This document shows positions 13,809 to 21,263 of a DNA stretch of 21,263 bases, piece by piece. The stretch is from the NCBI GenBank assembly GCA_964616835.1, contig CAZTSG010000022.1, forward strand, positions 1-21,263. The letters run 5' to 3'. The DNA comes from JAAOZP01 sp964616835. Its GTDB lineage: Archaea; Thermoproteota; EX4484-205; JAAOZP01. Position 1 is the stretch's first letter. The number at the start of each line of letters is the position of its first letter. A model generated the notes under the pieces. The model was not told the DNA's origin, ran no database searches, and saw only the letters and a list, made by a program, of their open reading frames with translations. The position numbers and the translations under genes were made by a program.

Positions 13809-15440
13809 ATGTATGTCCCTCAGCCTACAGATTCGTATTTTGAATTTTCCTCTCCGCCGTATCCTTTATCCGTAAAACATGCTTCAATAGAGGATTTGCT
13901 TAACGTTTCCTATTGGCTTTGGCGCCTCAATCCTTTATCAATGTTCCCAGTAATATTGGGTAGTGCTATTGAAGTATTGAAACAATCCATAATAGTTATT
14001 GCCATAATGTTCAGCTTGTCTCAATTAGCTGCATCAGGAGTCCTTGTAGAACTTGCTGAGAGTCTTAGTAAATTCGATTTTCTGAGAATTTTTCTCATGA
14101 TTCCTCCAATTATTCGCATGCTTATTCCCGTGCTGCTTGCGACGATATCAATATATTATGTAACTTCAATTATTGCTGGCGGCTTTCTAAATTCTGCTGA
14201 ATACGGTTCATACCTAAGACTGTTAAAACAGGGAACGATTTCTTTTAGAGATATCTTTGAAGAGATGAGGGTTAAATGGTTTAAAATGTCTTGGACAGTC
14301 TTCATTGTTGAAACTATTAAAACAGCACCCCTAATTATTGTAGCGCTTATAATCTTTTCCGATATAGTATATTTAGCATCTCATGCGACAGCAATGTTAA
14401 CATTCTCAAGGTTTATTATTAGATGGGTACTGCTTATAATATTTGCAGAAATTCTCTTCATCGTCTTTTCCGTATTGACTCTCTATGCTTATCCTGCTGC
14501 AGTAGACGGTTTCTATGGTTTAACTGCAATAAAGAAAAGCGTTAACACCTGTTTTAAAATACCCGCAAGCACTTTCCTCTACTGTGTTTTAAGAGTTTTA
14601 TCGAATGCATTAATAATCGGTATCTTGTTTGCAGCCGGCTTGCTAAGCATTCAATTTTCTTCAATATTAACCATTATTTTAAGTTTTCTTATTGTCCCCG
14701 TTTTCCACATACTTAAGACCGCTCTTTTTCTTAAGGCAAGGCCTGAGAATACAATAATCCCCCTTCCAATTGGACCGCCTGTTCTAGAAGACGTGTTTCC
14801 ATACGTTTTGAATACGTGTCTCAGGAGGATAAGAAAAGGCTTCAGAGAATTCGTCCACTTCTTAGCTGAACCTCGAAACATAGTTTTCCATATTTTATCT
14901 GCAATGTCTCTGTTTCTTGGAGTCCTTTTAGGAAAGCAGATCTCGTCCTCTGGAATCAGGCAAGCGATTTATGCATTAGGCTATGTACCGGGCGAGTCAA
15001 ATCCTATATTTAGAAACTTCCTAGGCCTGCCTTTTCTTGCTCTAGACATTTCTTTTCACAATTGGCAAGTTTCTCTTGCAACAGCTGCTTCCGGAATTGT
15101 TTTCACAATTCCTGCTTTAACAACACTATTCTTCAATGGTTTTATTCTAGGAGTTGCAGAAGATATTGTTCAAAATACTACGATGTTCCTAGTAGCCGTG
15201 CTTCCTCACGGTATAATAGAGCTTCCGGCCTTCATAATATCTGGCTCAATCGGCTTGAACCTGGGCTTCAAATTCCTCAAGGCTTTGAAAAACAGAAACG
15301 TTGTTTCAAACGAGTCCTTCCATAAATGCTTAAAGGAAACGCTCTATATGATTATCAGTCTAATCCCACTGTTTCTAATAGCTGGAATAATTGAAGCCTT
15401 TATTACTCCCCTAATAATGCGCATGTACGGTTGGACTTAG
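13809..15440 (+). CDS. Multi-span membrane protein with a C-terminal SpoIIM-like domain
   Basis: A 543-aa integral membrane protein with about ten or more hydrophobic spans. The N-terminal two thirds carry roughly six spans with an interspersed cytoplasmic loop and resemble the archaeal membrane-domain families of unknown function. From about residue 350 the sequence follows the SpoIIM (stage II sporulation protein M, DUF95) pattern: 'LTTLFFNGFILG', then 'LPHGIIELPAFIISGSIGLNLG', then a final pair of spans. In non-sporulating archaea SpoIIM homologues are of unknown role, perhaps membrane remodelling. It converges on the EamA-type gene with 7 nt between stops. Confidence 0.8.
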   Translation: MYVPQPTDSYFEFSSPPYPLSVKHASIEDLLNVSYWLWRLNPLSMFPVILGSAIEVLKQSIIVIAIMFSLSQLAASGVLVELAESLSKFDFLRIFLMIPPIIRMLIPVLLATISIYYVTSIIAGGFLNSAEYGSYLRLLKQGTISFRDIFEEMRVKWFKMSWTVFIVETIKTAPLIIVALIIFSDIVYLASHATAMLTFSRFIIRWVLLIIFAEILFIVFSVLTLYAYPAAVDGFYGLTAIKKSVNTCFKIPASTFLYCVLRVLSNALIIGILFAAGLLSIQFSSILTIILSFLIVPVFHILKTALFLKARPENTIIPLPIGPPVLEDVFPYVLNTCLRRIRKGFREFVHFLAEPRNIVFHILSAMSLFLGVLLGKQISSSGIRQAIYALGYVPGESNPIFRNFLGLPFLALDISFHNWQVSLATAASGIVFTIPALTTLFFNGFILGVAEDIVQNTTMFLVAVLPHGIIELPAFIISGSIGLNLGFKFLKALKNRNVVSNESFHKCLKETLYMIISLIPLFLIAGIIEAFITPLIMRMYGWT

Positions 15441-15447
15441 CTGGCCT

Positions 15448-15879
15448 TCATAAGAGTAGTATTAGTGTTCCCAAGAAAACTAGGGCTCCTGCAATTACAG
15501 TTTTTAACGAAACTTCTTCTCCCAAAACTAGGTAGGAGAGAACTATTATGAATAATATGCTTGTTCTGTCTATGGTTGCAACCCTAGAGGCTTCCGTAAG
15601 CTTTAAAGCTGCAAAGTAGAATACCCATGAAAGAGCACCGCTAATGCCACTCAATACTATGAAAAGCATGTCCCTCCTACTCAACTCTGTTATCTGAGAA
15701 GACTTTCCCAGTAGCATGATTATTCCAATCATGGTTAGAGCCATTATCACTGCTCTAACGCCTGCAGCAACAGTAGAGTCAACAGTCTTCAATCCGATCT
15801 TACCGAATATTGTTACAAGTGCTGCAAAAAATGCTGAGAGGAAAGCTAAAATAAGCCAAGTCCAATTTTCGAGTCCCAT
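15448..15879 (-). CDS. Short EamA/DMT-family transporter
   Basis: A 143-aa protein with about five hydrophobic segments, equal to half of a standard ten-span drug/metabolite transporter. Such single-EamA proteins are thought to work as dimers. Family signs are 'TWLILAFLSAFFAALVTIFGKIGL' at the start (shown here in part: 'FAALVTIFGKIGL'), 'GALSWVFYFAALKLTEASR' in the middle, and the closing 'LVLGEEVSLKTVIAGALVF'. The substrate is unknown. ATG 15879 has a TATA-like element 26 nt upstream. It ends 7 nt from the convergent SpoIIM gene. Confidence 0.85.
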   Translation of the reverse strand: MGLENWTWLILAFLSAFFAALVTIFGKIGLKTVDSTVAAGVRAVIMALTMIGIIMLLGKSSQITELSRRDMLFIVLSGISGALSWVFYFAALKLTEASRVATIDRTSILFIIVLSYLVLGEEVSLKTVIAGALVFLGTLILLL

Positions 15880-15900
15880 AGGCTTACTCCCATTCTAGTG

Positions 15901-15910
15901 GTATATTAGC
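15901..15910 (-). promoter_or_regulatory. TATA-like element of the EamA transporter gene
   Basis: Minus-strand GCTAATATAC, centred 26 nt from ATG 15879, fitting a leaderless start. Confidence 0.4.
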
Positions 15911-15929
15911 TTATCCTCCTCAAAAAAGA

Positions 15930-15938
15930 TAAGTATTT
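15930..15938 (+). promoter_or_regulatory. TATA box of the ThuA-domain gene
   Basis: TAAGTATTT is centred 25 nt upstream of ATG 15959. It supports that start over the TTG at 15953 and places two divergent promoters within 40 nt of each other. Confidence 0.45.
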
Positions 15939-15958
15939 CTTGAGCTACTTCATTGGGC

Positions 15959-16624
15959 ATGAGGAAATTACTGGTATTGACGCATGCAGCAGGTTTTAAG
16001 CATGATTACCTACCGGTTGCTGTAGAAACTTTAAGCAGGCTTGGAGTAGAAAACAGATTCGAAGTCTTCGCAACCGAAGATTGCTCTCCAGTAAACGAAA
16101 ATAAGTTGAAAGATTTTTCCGCAATTCTCTTCATAACGAGTGGGGAGCTTCCCATGAACGACGGGCAGAAGAAAGCGTTAATAGATTTCGTTAAGACCGG
16201 AGGAGGCTTCATAGGCGTTCACAACGCTGCTGACACGTTCTATCAGTTTCCAGAATACGGTGAGATGCTCGGAGGATATTTTAAGGCTCATCCTTGGACT
16301 CAGGAGGTTGTAGTGAAGGTTGAGGATAATACTCATCCGGCAACTAAACACCTTCCCGAGAGGTTCCGCGTCAAGGAGGAAGTATACACTTTTAAAGACT
16401 GGAGCAGAAGTAGGACGCATGTCTTAATAAGCTTAGACAATTCTTCAGTAGACCTCAGCAAAGGAACTAGGGATGATTATGATTACGCTTTAAGCTGGTG
16501 CCATGATTATGGGAGGGGAAGAGTATTCTACACTGCTTTCGGCCACTTCTCGGAGGTTTGGGTTGAAGAGTGGTTTAGGAAGCATCTTGCAGGCGGGATA
16601 TCTTGGGCTATGAGAATACTGTAG
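15959..16624 (+). CDS. ThuA-domain protein (class I glutamine amidotransferase-like fold)
   Basis: A 221-aa cytosolic protein of the ThuA family, found in trehalose/disaccharide utilisation clusters of bacteria, exact activity uncertain. The motifs are clear: 'VLTHAAGFKHDYLP' at the N-terminus, 'FVKTGGGFIGVHNAADTF', 'GEMLGGYFKAHPW', 'THPATKHLPERF', 'EEVYTF' and 'GRGRVFYTAFGHFSEVW' near the C-terminus. ATG 15959 is chosen for TATA spacing. It converges on the GH94 gene with a palindromic T-rich element between them. Together with GH94 it points to disaccharide metabolism (inference). Confidence 0.88.
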   Translation: MRKLLVLTHAAGFKHDYLPVAVETLSRLGVENRFEVFATEDCSPVNENKLKDFSAILFITSGELPMNDGQKKALIDFVKTGGGFIGVHNAADTFYQFPEYGEMLGGYFKAHPWTQEVVVKVEDNTHPATKHLPERFRVKEEVYTFKDWSRSRTHVLISLDNSSVDLSKGTRDDYDYALSWCHDYGRGRVFYTAFGHFSEVWVEEWFRKHLAGGISWAMRIL

Positions 16625-16638
16625 TTTTTATAAAAACT
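16623..16638. terminator. Perfect 16-bp palindrome between convergent genes, possible bidirectional terminator
   Basis: AGTTTTTATAAAAACT is its own reverse complement and gives a T5 run on both strands. It lies at the stop codon of the ThuA gene, within the gap before the GH94 stop. Archaeal termination mainly needs T-runs, so this could end both transcripts. Confidence 0.4.
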
Positions 16639-16679
16639 GAGCGGAAAAATATTATGCTTAGATTTCTTAAACTAAGAGC

Positions 16680-19133
16680 TTATTTTCTACTCCCCATCGT
16701 CACCGTGACGTGATGAATCGCACCATCGTTGAATACCGGTAGAACATTTCCTTCAACAGGCTTCCCGTCGACGGTTATCTGCTTAACCCCTCGGCACACG
16801 TGCTCCTCGTTCTTAACTTCTACAACGTACGTTGCCCCCCTGTAAACACGCGTAACCTTAAACCCTGACCACTCCTTGGGAATACACGGGTCAATTATTA
16901 AACCGTCGTAGCCCGGCCTGATACCGAGGATCCATTGAGTAATGGCTACGAGGTTCCAAGCCGCTGTGCCAGTCAGCCAAGAGTTCTTCGCCTCTCCGGG
17001 TGTAGGCGAATCCGGGCCTGCGATCATTTGCGCATAGACGTAGGGCTCGCAGCGGTGGATGTGGCTTATAGCCTCTCTCGCGGAAGGACATATCCTCTTG
17101 TAATAATCGAAAGCGTAGTCGCCGCGTCCAACAATCGTTTCAGCAATCATTATCCACGGATTAGTGTGGCAGAATACGCTAGCATTCTCCTTGTAACCGG
17201 GGGGATAGCTCGATATCTCTCCGAGATTCACGTAGTACCGGGTGTATGCTGGCTGGTGTAGAACTATGCCGTGGGGAGTGGCAAGATGCTTCCTCACCGA
17301 GTCTAGGGCCTTAACAGCCCTGCCATCCTCCAGTCCTATCCCCGCCATTACGCACATCCCCTGAGGCTCTATGTAAATGCGTCCCTCCTCACACTCCTTG
17401 GAACCAACCTTTGCTCCGAAGGCATCGTATGCTCTTAGGAACCAATCTCCATCCCAACCATGCTCCAAAACCCTCTTAGCCATCTCGTCCGCGAGCCTCC
17501 GGTATTTCTCAGCATCCTCCTTACGCCCAATACGTTCAGCTATGCTAGCCATCTCCTTGGCGGCCAGCGTGAACAGTCCTCCGATGAAAACTGATTCAGC
17601 CGTTTTACCATCCGTCCTGTCCGGAGCCGTCTGGAACGATTCCTCAGGTATTGTAGACATGCAGTTGAGGTTTAGGCAATCATTCCAATCAGCGTGGCCT
17701 ATTAGCGGCAGGCCGTGTGGCCCAAGCCTATCCATAGTGTATTGCAATGCTCTCGTTAAGTGCTCGTAGAGAGGCTGCTCTGTGCCGGGAGTATTCTCGT
17801 AAACTACTTTCTCGTCTAGGATTGTGAAATCGCCTGTCTCCTTTATGTAAGCTGCGACTGAGAGGACAAGCCATAGTGGATCATCGTTAAATCCGCTGCC
17901 TATCTCCTTGTTCCCCCTCTTCGTAAGAGGCTGGTACTGGTGGTATGCTCCTCCGTCAAGCAATTGCGTCGCAGCCAAGTCGAGTATGCGCTCGCGAGCC
18001 TTATCCGGAATCATGTGTACGAATCCTAGAATATCCTGATTAGAGTCTCTGAAACCCATCCCCCTCCCTATTCCGGATTCGTATAGAGAAGCGCTTCTTG
18101 AAAGGTTGAAGGTCACCATGCACTGATACTGGTTCCATATGTTGACCATTCTGTTAACATCTTTGTCCGGTGTCTCCGCACGGTATTTTGAAAGCAGTCT
18201 TTCCCAGTGCCTGCGTAATTCTTGGAAGGACTCGTCCAGCTTAACGGGGTTTAGATATTGTTCGATCACTTTCTTTACACGCGTCTTGTTTATTACGTTG
18301 GGCGCGATGAATTTCTCCTCTTCGGGATTTTCTGAATAACCTAGTAGGAATATTATCTCACGTGATTCTCCAGGGGGGAGCCTAATCCTAACTTGATGGG
18401 AACCTATAACTGCCCAGCCGTGTGCAATGGAGTTTCTTGACTTTCCCTCTTCTACTGCCACAGGGTTTTCAAGTCCCCTGTATGGCCCGACGAATGCTTC
18501 TCTTGAAGTATCGAAGCCAGTTAAAGGCTCCGAGCAGGCGAAGAATGCAAAATGGTTCCGCCGCTCCCTGTAGCCAGTCTTATGGTATATAACGCTGCCC
18601 TCGACCTCCACCTCGCCGATGCTAAAATTCCTCTGGAAATTCGTCATATCATCTAAAGCGTCCCAGAGGCAGAACTCTACGTAGGAGAAGAGCTGGAGCT
18701 CTACTGGCTTGTTATTGTTATTCTTTATCTTCAAGCGCCAGACCTCTAGCGTCTGCCCTAAGGGTACGAAGTAAGTTACTTGGGTTTCAACCCCACGGTA
18801 TGAGGCGCTTATGCGAGTATAACCGAGGCCGTGGCGGCACTCATAGCGGTCTAGAGCGCGCTTAACCGGCTGCCATGTTGGAGACCAGTACTCTCCCGTT
18901 TCCACATTCCTAATATAGACATATCTTCCAGGCTGATCTGCCGGGACGGAATTATAGCGATAGCGAGTAATACGTCTGTAGCGCGCGTCTCTGTAAAAAC
19001 TGTATCCTCCTGCAGTGTTGGATATCATCGCGAAGTATTCTTCCTGACCAAGATAGTTTATCCAGGGTGTTGGAGTATCTGGCCTCGTTATGACATACTC
19101 GCGAGCCTCATCGTCAAAATAACCGTAGGACAT
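16680..19133 (-). CDS. GH94 glycoside phosphorylase, cellobiose-phosphorylase-like
   Basis: Phosphorolysis of a beta-linked disaccharide, most likely cellobiose to glucose 1-phosphate and glucose, in the cytosol (no signal peptide). At 817 aa it matches cellobiose phosphorylase length. Diagnostic stretches are 'YGYFDDEAREYVITRPDTP' and 'WINYLG' at the N-terminus, 'NTAGGYSFYRDARYRRITR', 'GMGFRDSNQDILG' (about 358-370), 'GGAYHQYQPL', and the catalytic loop 'GHADWNDCLN' (about 479-488), which holds the acid Asp. The C-terminal part has 'TGTAAWNL' and the 'WILGIRPGYDGLIIDPCIP' segment of the family. N,N'-diacetylchitobiose phosphorylase is a close alternative. A TATA element lies 27 nt upstream. 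The gene is visibly more GC-rich than the neighbouring island, and GH94 is uncommon in archaea, so transfer from bacteria is plausible. Confidence 0.93.
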   Translation of the reverse strand: MSYGYFDDEAREYVITRPDTPTPWINYLGQEEYFAMISNTAGGYSFYRDARYRRITRYRYNSVPADQPGRYVYIRNVETGEYWSPTWQPVKRALDRYECRHGLGYTRISASYRGVETQVTYFVPLGQTLEVWRLKIKNNNNKPVELQLFSYVEFCLWDALDDMTNFQRNFSIGEVEVEGSVIYHKTGYRERRNHFAFFACSEPLTGFDTSREAFVGPYRGLENPVAVEEGKSRNSIAHGWAVIGSHQVRIRLPPGESREIIFLLGYSENPEEEKFIAPNVINKTRVKKVIEQYLNPVKLDESFQELRRHWERLLSKYRAETPDKDVNRMVNIWNQYQCMVTFNLSRSASLYESGIGRGMGFRDSNQDILGFVHMIPDKARERILDLAATQLLDGGAYHQYQPLTKRGNKEIGSGFNDDPLWLVLSVAAYIKETGDFTILDEKVVYENTPGTEQPLYEHLTRALQYTMDRLGPHGLPLIGHADWNDCLNLNCMSTIPEESFQTAPDRTDGKTAESVFIGGLFTLAAKEMASIAERIGRKEDAEKYRRLADEMAKRVLEHGWDGDWFLRAYDAFGAKVGSKECEEGRIYIEPQGMCVMAGIGLEDGRAVKALDSVRKHLATPHGIVLHQPAYTRYYVNLGEISSYPPGYKENASVFCHTNPWIMIAETIVGRGDYAFDYYKRICPSAREAISHIHRCEPYVYAQMIAGPDSPTPGEAKNSWLTGTAAWNLVAITQWILGIRPGYDGLIIDPCIPKEWSGFKVTRVYRGATYVVEVKNEEHVCRGVKQITVDGKPVEGNVLPVFNDGAIHHVTVTMGSRK

Positions 19134-19151
19134 GGTTCTTCCTACACTAAT

Positions 19152-19166
19152 GTATTTATTAAGTTT
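19152..19166 (-). promoter_or_regulatory. TATA box of the GH94 gene
   Basis: Minus-strand ACTTAATAAATACA, centred about 27 nt from ATG 19133. This gives an archaeal promoter for a gene of bacterial-looking ancestry. Confidence 0.45.
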
Positions 19167-19268
19167 TCACACTCTAAACCTGAGATTTTTCGTTTAAGAT
19201 AATAGCGTTAGTAATGTTAGATTCTATTTCAATCACACAGTTCTTCTGCAAAAGAGAGAAGTATGGGA

Positions 19269-19997
19269 TTAACGTTTACTCACTCCTTTCCGATCGAGTA
19301 TTTCCTTCAAAATAGGAATTTCATTAATTTTTTCAGGAGTAATAAAATCCCGATAGATTCCTCTGGGCTTCTCTCTCTTTCTACTTATGCTTAAAACCCT
19401 AGATGGTGTTATTACGTAATCCATAGGCAGATCATACGGGGCGATTTCGAAAACATCTTTAACCAATTGGACATCATGTATCGTAGTAACTATGGGAGTA
19501 TCCTCATCGACTTTTCGGTATTCTCTTGCTATTGCCCACTCCAACTCGGAGTATCCGCCGCCTTTCCCTATTCTCTCACCCTGCTCATTCACTACAACGC
19601 TTCCCGCAACAACTAGGTCTATCCTAGGGAGGTCCGAAGGCTTGATTTCCCTCCCGTGGATGAAGGCTCCCTTAATCGTTGAAGCAAAACCATAATCCTT
19701 CTTATCGATCCTAGCAGGCTCTAAGATTAGGAAACCGCTTCTAAGCCTCGGTGTAGGCATTATGAGAACCATATTGCTTAATAGTGCTAGTCTTCTAACA
19801 GATGCTTGTGGCGAATCGGGATTAACCTTAACAACCTGAGCGTTTTTCCATTCCCGGAGGTGCGTAATCATCGAAGCAGCTTTCTCGGCACCTATAAAAT
19901 TCGGGATTCTTCCGAATGCTCCTGGGAAACGCGCTATCTTAAGCTCTTCCATTCTCCTCCACACTTCTTCCCTCAATTCCTGCTTGGTCTTATTCAT
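19269..19997 (-). CDS. 5-formyltetrahydrofolate cyclo-ligase family protein
   Basis: A 242-aa member of the MTHFS/5-FCL family, which in bacteria and eukaryotes turns 5-formyl-THF and ATP into methenyl-THF. Signs are the N-terminal helix 'TKQELREEVWRRMEE', 'LIMPTPRL' and above all 'LVVAGSVVVNEQGERIGKGGGY', the nucleotide/substrate loop, followed by 'DTPIVTTIHDVQLV' and 'LPMDYVITP'. The N-terminal Lys/Arg pattern of the classical ATP site is only partly recognisable, so the archaeal homologue may act on another pterin or formylated cofactor. It is transcribed toward GH94 but with a 135-nt gap, and is probably a separate unit. Confidence 0.82.
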   Translation of the reverse strand: MNKTKQELREEVWRRMEELKIARFPGAFGRIPNFIGAEKAASMITHLREWKNAQVVKVNPDSPQASVRRLALLSNMVLIMPTPRLRSGFLILEPARIDKKDYGFASTIKGAFIHGREIKPSDLPRIDLVVAGSVVVNEQGERIGKGGGYSELEWAIAREYRKVDEDTPIVTTIHDVQLVKDVFEIAPYDLPMDYVITPSRVLSISRKREKPRGIYRDFITPEKINEIPILKEILDRKGVSKR

Positions 19998-20058
19998 GTG
20001 GAAAGCATGAGGTGCTTTGAGAAAAAGGTTTTCTGATTTTACGATACTGTAAGCAAAG

Positions 20059-20067
20059 GCTTATATG
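20059..20067 (+). promoter_or_regulatory. TATA box of the TIM-barrel isomerase gene
   Basis: GCTTATATG is centred about 31 nt upstream of ATG 20094. The element is nearly symmetric and could also serve the divergent 5-FCL gene, with a leader of about 40 nt. Confidence 0.5.
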
Positions 20068-20093
20068 TTTTCTCAAATATCTTTAGATGAACA

Positions 20094-20918
20094 ATGTTCA
20101 TAGGCTTCTTAACCAGTGGGCAGCTCGGCGACTTGGAGAAAACGCTTGAATGGGCTGAGGTAAACAGCTTCAAATCTATTTCTATAGCTACAGGCCCTGG
20201 GAACACGTTTTTCAACGTGGAGGAGACTATTTCCGATCCTCGCGTGGTTAAAAATATGCTCGGCTCTTCGAAAACAATAATATCTGCAATAGGATTCTAC
20301 GGTAATCCTCTAGACCCTATTGAGGAGAAGAGGAAGGTTGCTAAGGAATTCTTCAAGAAGATGATTGAGGCAGCTTACAAGATAGAGGTCCCAGTCGTAA
20401 CCGGGTGGATTGGCCTCTATCCTGGCGGTGTTGAAGACAATATTAGGGAGATGAATAAAGTATGGCCGGAGATAATCAACTTGGCTGAGGATAGGGGGAT
20501 TAAAATAGCTATTGAAAACTGTCCCGGGAATCTTGCTTACAGGCCAGACATATGGAGGAGGATTTTCGAAACACTTTCCTCAAGAAACTTAGGCTTAGAG
20601 TTCGACCCAAGCCACTTAATATGTCAGATGATCGACGTGATTAAGGCCGCTGACGAGTTCGGAGAGAGAATATACCATACTCATGTTAAAGACGCTAAAA
20701 TACTCTGGGGTAGGGTTGCTGAAAACGGAATAAGGAGCGAAGGCTGGTGTCCCCATAGACTACCGGGCTTCGGAGAACTCGATTGGCCCAGTTTCATAAC
20801 TGTTCTTAGAAAACACAATTATGATTACGCGTTAAGCATAGAGCATGAGGATCCATTCTTTGACTATAAAGAGGGACTTATAGTTGCTAGGAAATTCTTA
20901 GAAAGATTCCTTCCTTAA
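20094..20918 (+). CDS. Sugar phosphate isomerase/epimerase (xylose-isomerase-like TIM barrel)
   Basis: A 274-aa AP-endonuclease-2 superfamily TIM barrel, the group holding sugar isomerases, epimerases and inosose dehydratases. The metal site can be read as E141 ('AIENCPG'), D171 and H174 ('EFDPSHL'), H195/H197 ('YHTHVKD') and E250 ('LSIEHED'). The 'LPGFGELDW' segment before the last strand is typical of the family. The length is standard. The exact substrate is unknown. It heads a probable operon with the flavodoxin-like gene 23 nt downstream, and lies near ThuA and GH94, families often seen with such isomerases in sugar catabolism. Confidence 0.87.
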   Translation: MFIGFLTSGQLGDLEKTLEWAEVNSFKSISIATGPGNTFFNVEETISDPRVVKNMLGSSKTIISAIGFYGNPLDPIEEKRKVAKEFFKKMIEAAYKIEVPVVTGWIGLYPGGVEDNIREMNKVWPEIINLAEDRGIKIAIENCPGNLAYRPDIWRRIFETLSSRNLGLEFDPSHLICQMIDVIKAADEFGERIYHTHVKDAKILWGRVAENGIRSEGWCPHRLPGFGELDWPSFITVLRKHNYDYALSIEHEDPFFDYKEGLIVARKFLERFLP

Positions 20919-20941
20919 TGCGTGATGAAAAAGGTTATAGA

Positions 20942-21263
20942 ATGAAAACGCTAATAGTATACGTCTCGGTGCATCATGGGAATACTGAGAAAATCGCTAG
21001 GGCTATTGGCGATGTTCTTAAAGCGGACCTAGTTAGACCAGCCGAAGTGGATGAGAGCGTAATCTCTAGATACGATTTAGTTGGATTCGGTTCAGGAATA
21101 TACTTTGGGAAGCATCATGCCAGTATATTCAAACTTATTGATAGGCTTCCTCGTCAAAACAGTAAGGCAGCGTTCATATTTTCTACGAGCGGTCTGAGAA
21201 GAATACCGTTGATACACGACTTCAATAAGCATCTTAAAAACATGTTGATTACTAAGGGATTCA
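20942..21263 (+). CDS. Flavodoxin-like FMN protein, 3'-truncated by the window
   Basis: The first 107 codons of a flavodoxin-fold protein starting at ATG 20942. The FMN phosphate loop is 'VSVHHGNTEKIARAI' (about 8-22), and the second FMN loop is 'DLVGFGSGIYFGKHHASI', resembling the flavodoxin domain of protoporphyrinogen-oxidase (HemG)-like and other short electron-transfer proteins. Strand three 'AAFIFSTSG' follows. The frame stays open to the window end, so the C-terminal part is missing. It follows the isomerase by 23 nt and is probably cotranscribed. Confidence 0.82.
   Translation, partial: MKTLIVYVSVHHGNTEKIARAIGDVLKADLVRPAEVDESVISRYDLVGFGSGIYFGKHHASIFKLIDRLPRQNSKAAFIFSTSGLRRIPLIHDFNKHLKNMLITKGF

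Noticed and set aside
16935..17261. Long plus-strand frames opposite the GH94 gene
   Set aside because: They are antisense shadows of a GC-rich, well-conserved coding region with no domain of their own.
1..21263. CRISPR arrays, transposases or integrases
   Set aside because: No regularly spaced repeats and no DDE/tyrosine/serine recombinase motifs were seen in any open frame.

Overview
The window looks like the chromosome of a thermophilic archaeon, probably Thermoproteota or a related lineage (inferred; no rRNA or tRNA is present to settle it). The reasons are archaeal-type TATA boxes about 25-34 nt upstream of start codons, often with no room for a leader; heavy AGA/AGG and ATA codon use; and several archaeal-type families: an aKMT-like protein-lysine methyltransferase, an archaeal TyrA of about 446 aa, a HEPN/MNT pair and a coiled-coil/ribbon-helix-helix protein. 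Most of the window is ordinary, densely packed chromosome.

Layout. 1-3.7 kb: the 3' part of a ThiF/MoeB-type E1 enzyme, nicotinate phosphoribosyltransferase (pncB), a HEPN-MNT toxin-antitoxin pair, and a convergent nicotinamidase (pncA). PncA and PncB together make a nicotinamide-to-NaMN salvage route. 3.7-8.3 kb: an AT-rich accessory island. It holds a divergently transcribed cassette: small exported or membrane-anchored proteins on the minus strand and an ABC-2 exporter operon (ATPase, permease, anchored accessory protein) on the plus strand. The island ends in a degraded, frameshifted second copy of pncA in the same orientation, so it is bracketed by direct repeats of the 5' part of pncA.

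8.4-13.8 kb: an aldo-keto reductase, a GlmU-like sugar nucleotidyltransferase/acyltransferase, an aKMT-like methyltransferase, a prephenate dehydrogenase with an unusual C-terminal extension, a small GNAT-like protein and a coiled-coil/RHH protein. 13.8-21.3 kb: a SpoIIM-domain membrane protein, a small EamA-type transporter, a ThuA-domain protein, a GH94 cellobiose-phosphorylase-like enzyme, a 5-formyl-THF cyclo-ligase family protein, a xylose-isomerase-like TIM barrel, and the start of a flavodoxin-like gene cut by the window end. ThuA, GH94, the TIM-barrel isomerase and perhaps the aldo-keto reductase suggest intracellular use of beta-linked disaccharides (inference).

The strongest second-look items are the duplicated pncA with a 50/53-identical patch inside an otherwise eroded copy; the divergent small-exported-protein/ABC cassette it flanks, including a signal-peptide ORF joined by an ATGA overlap to a Trp-rich ORF; and the TyrA protein whose tail resembles a small Sm-like barrel followed by a ferredoxin-fold anticodon-binding (FDX-ACB-like) domain.
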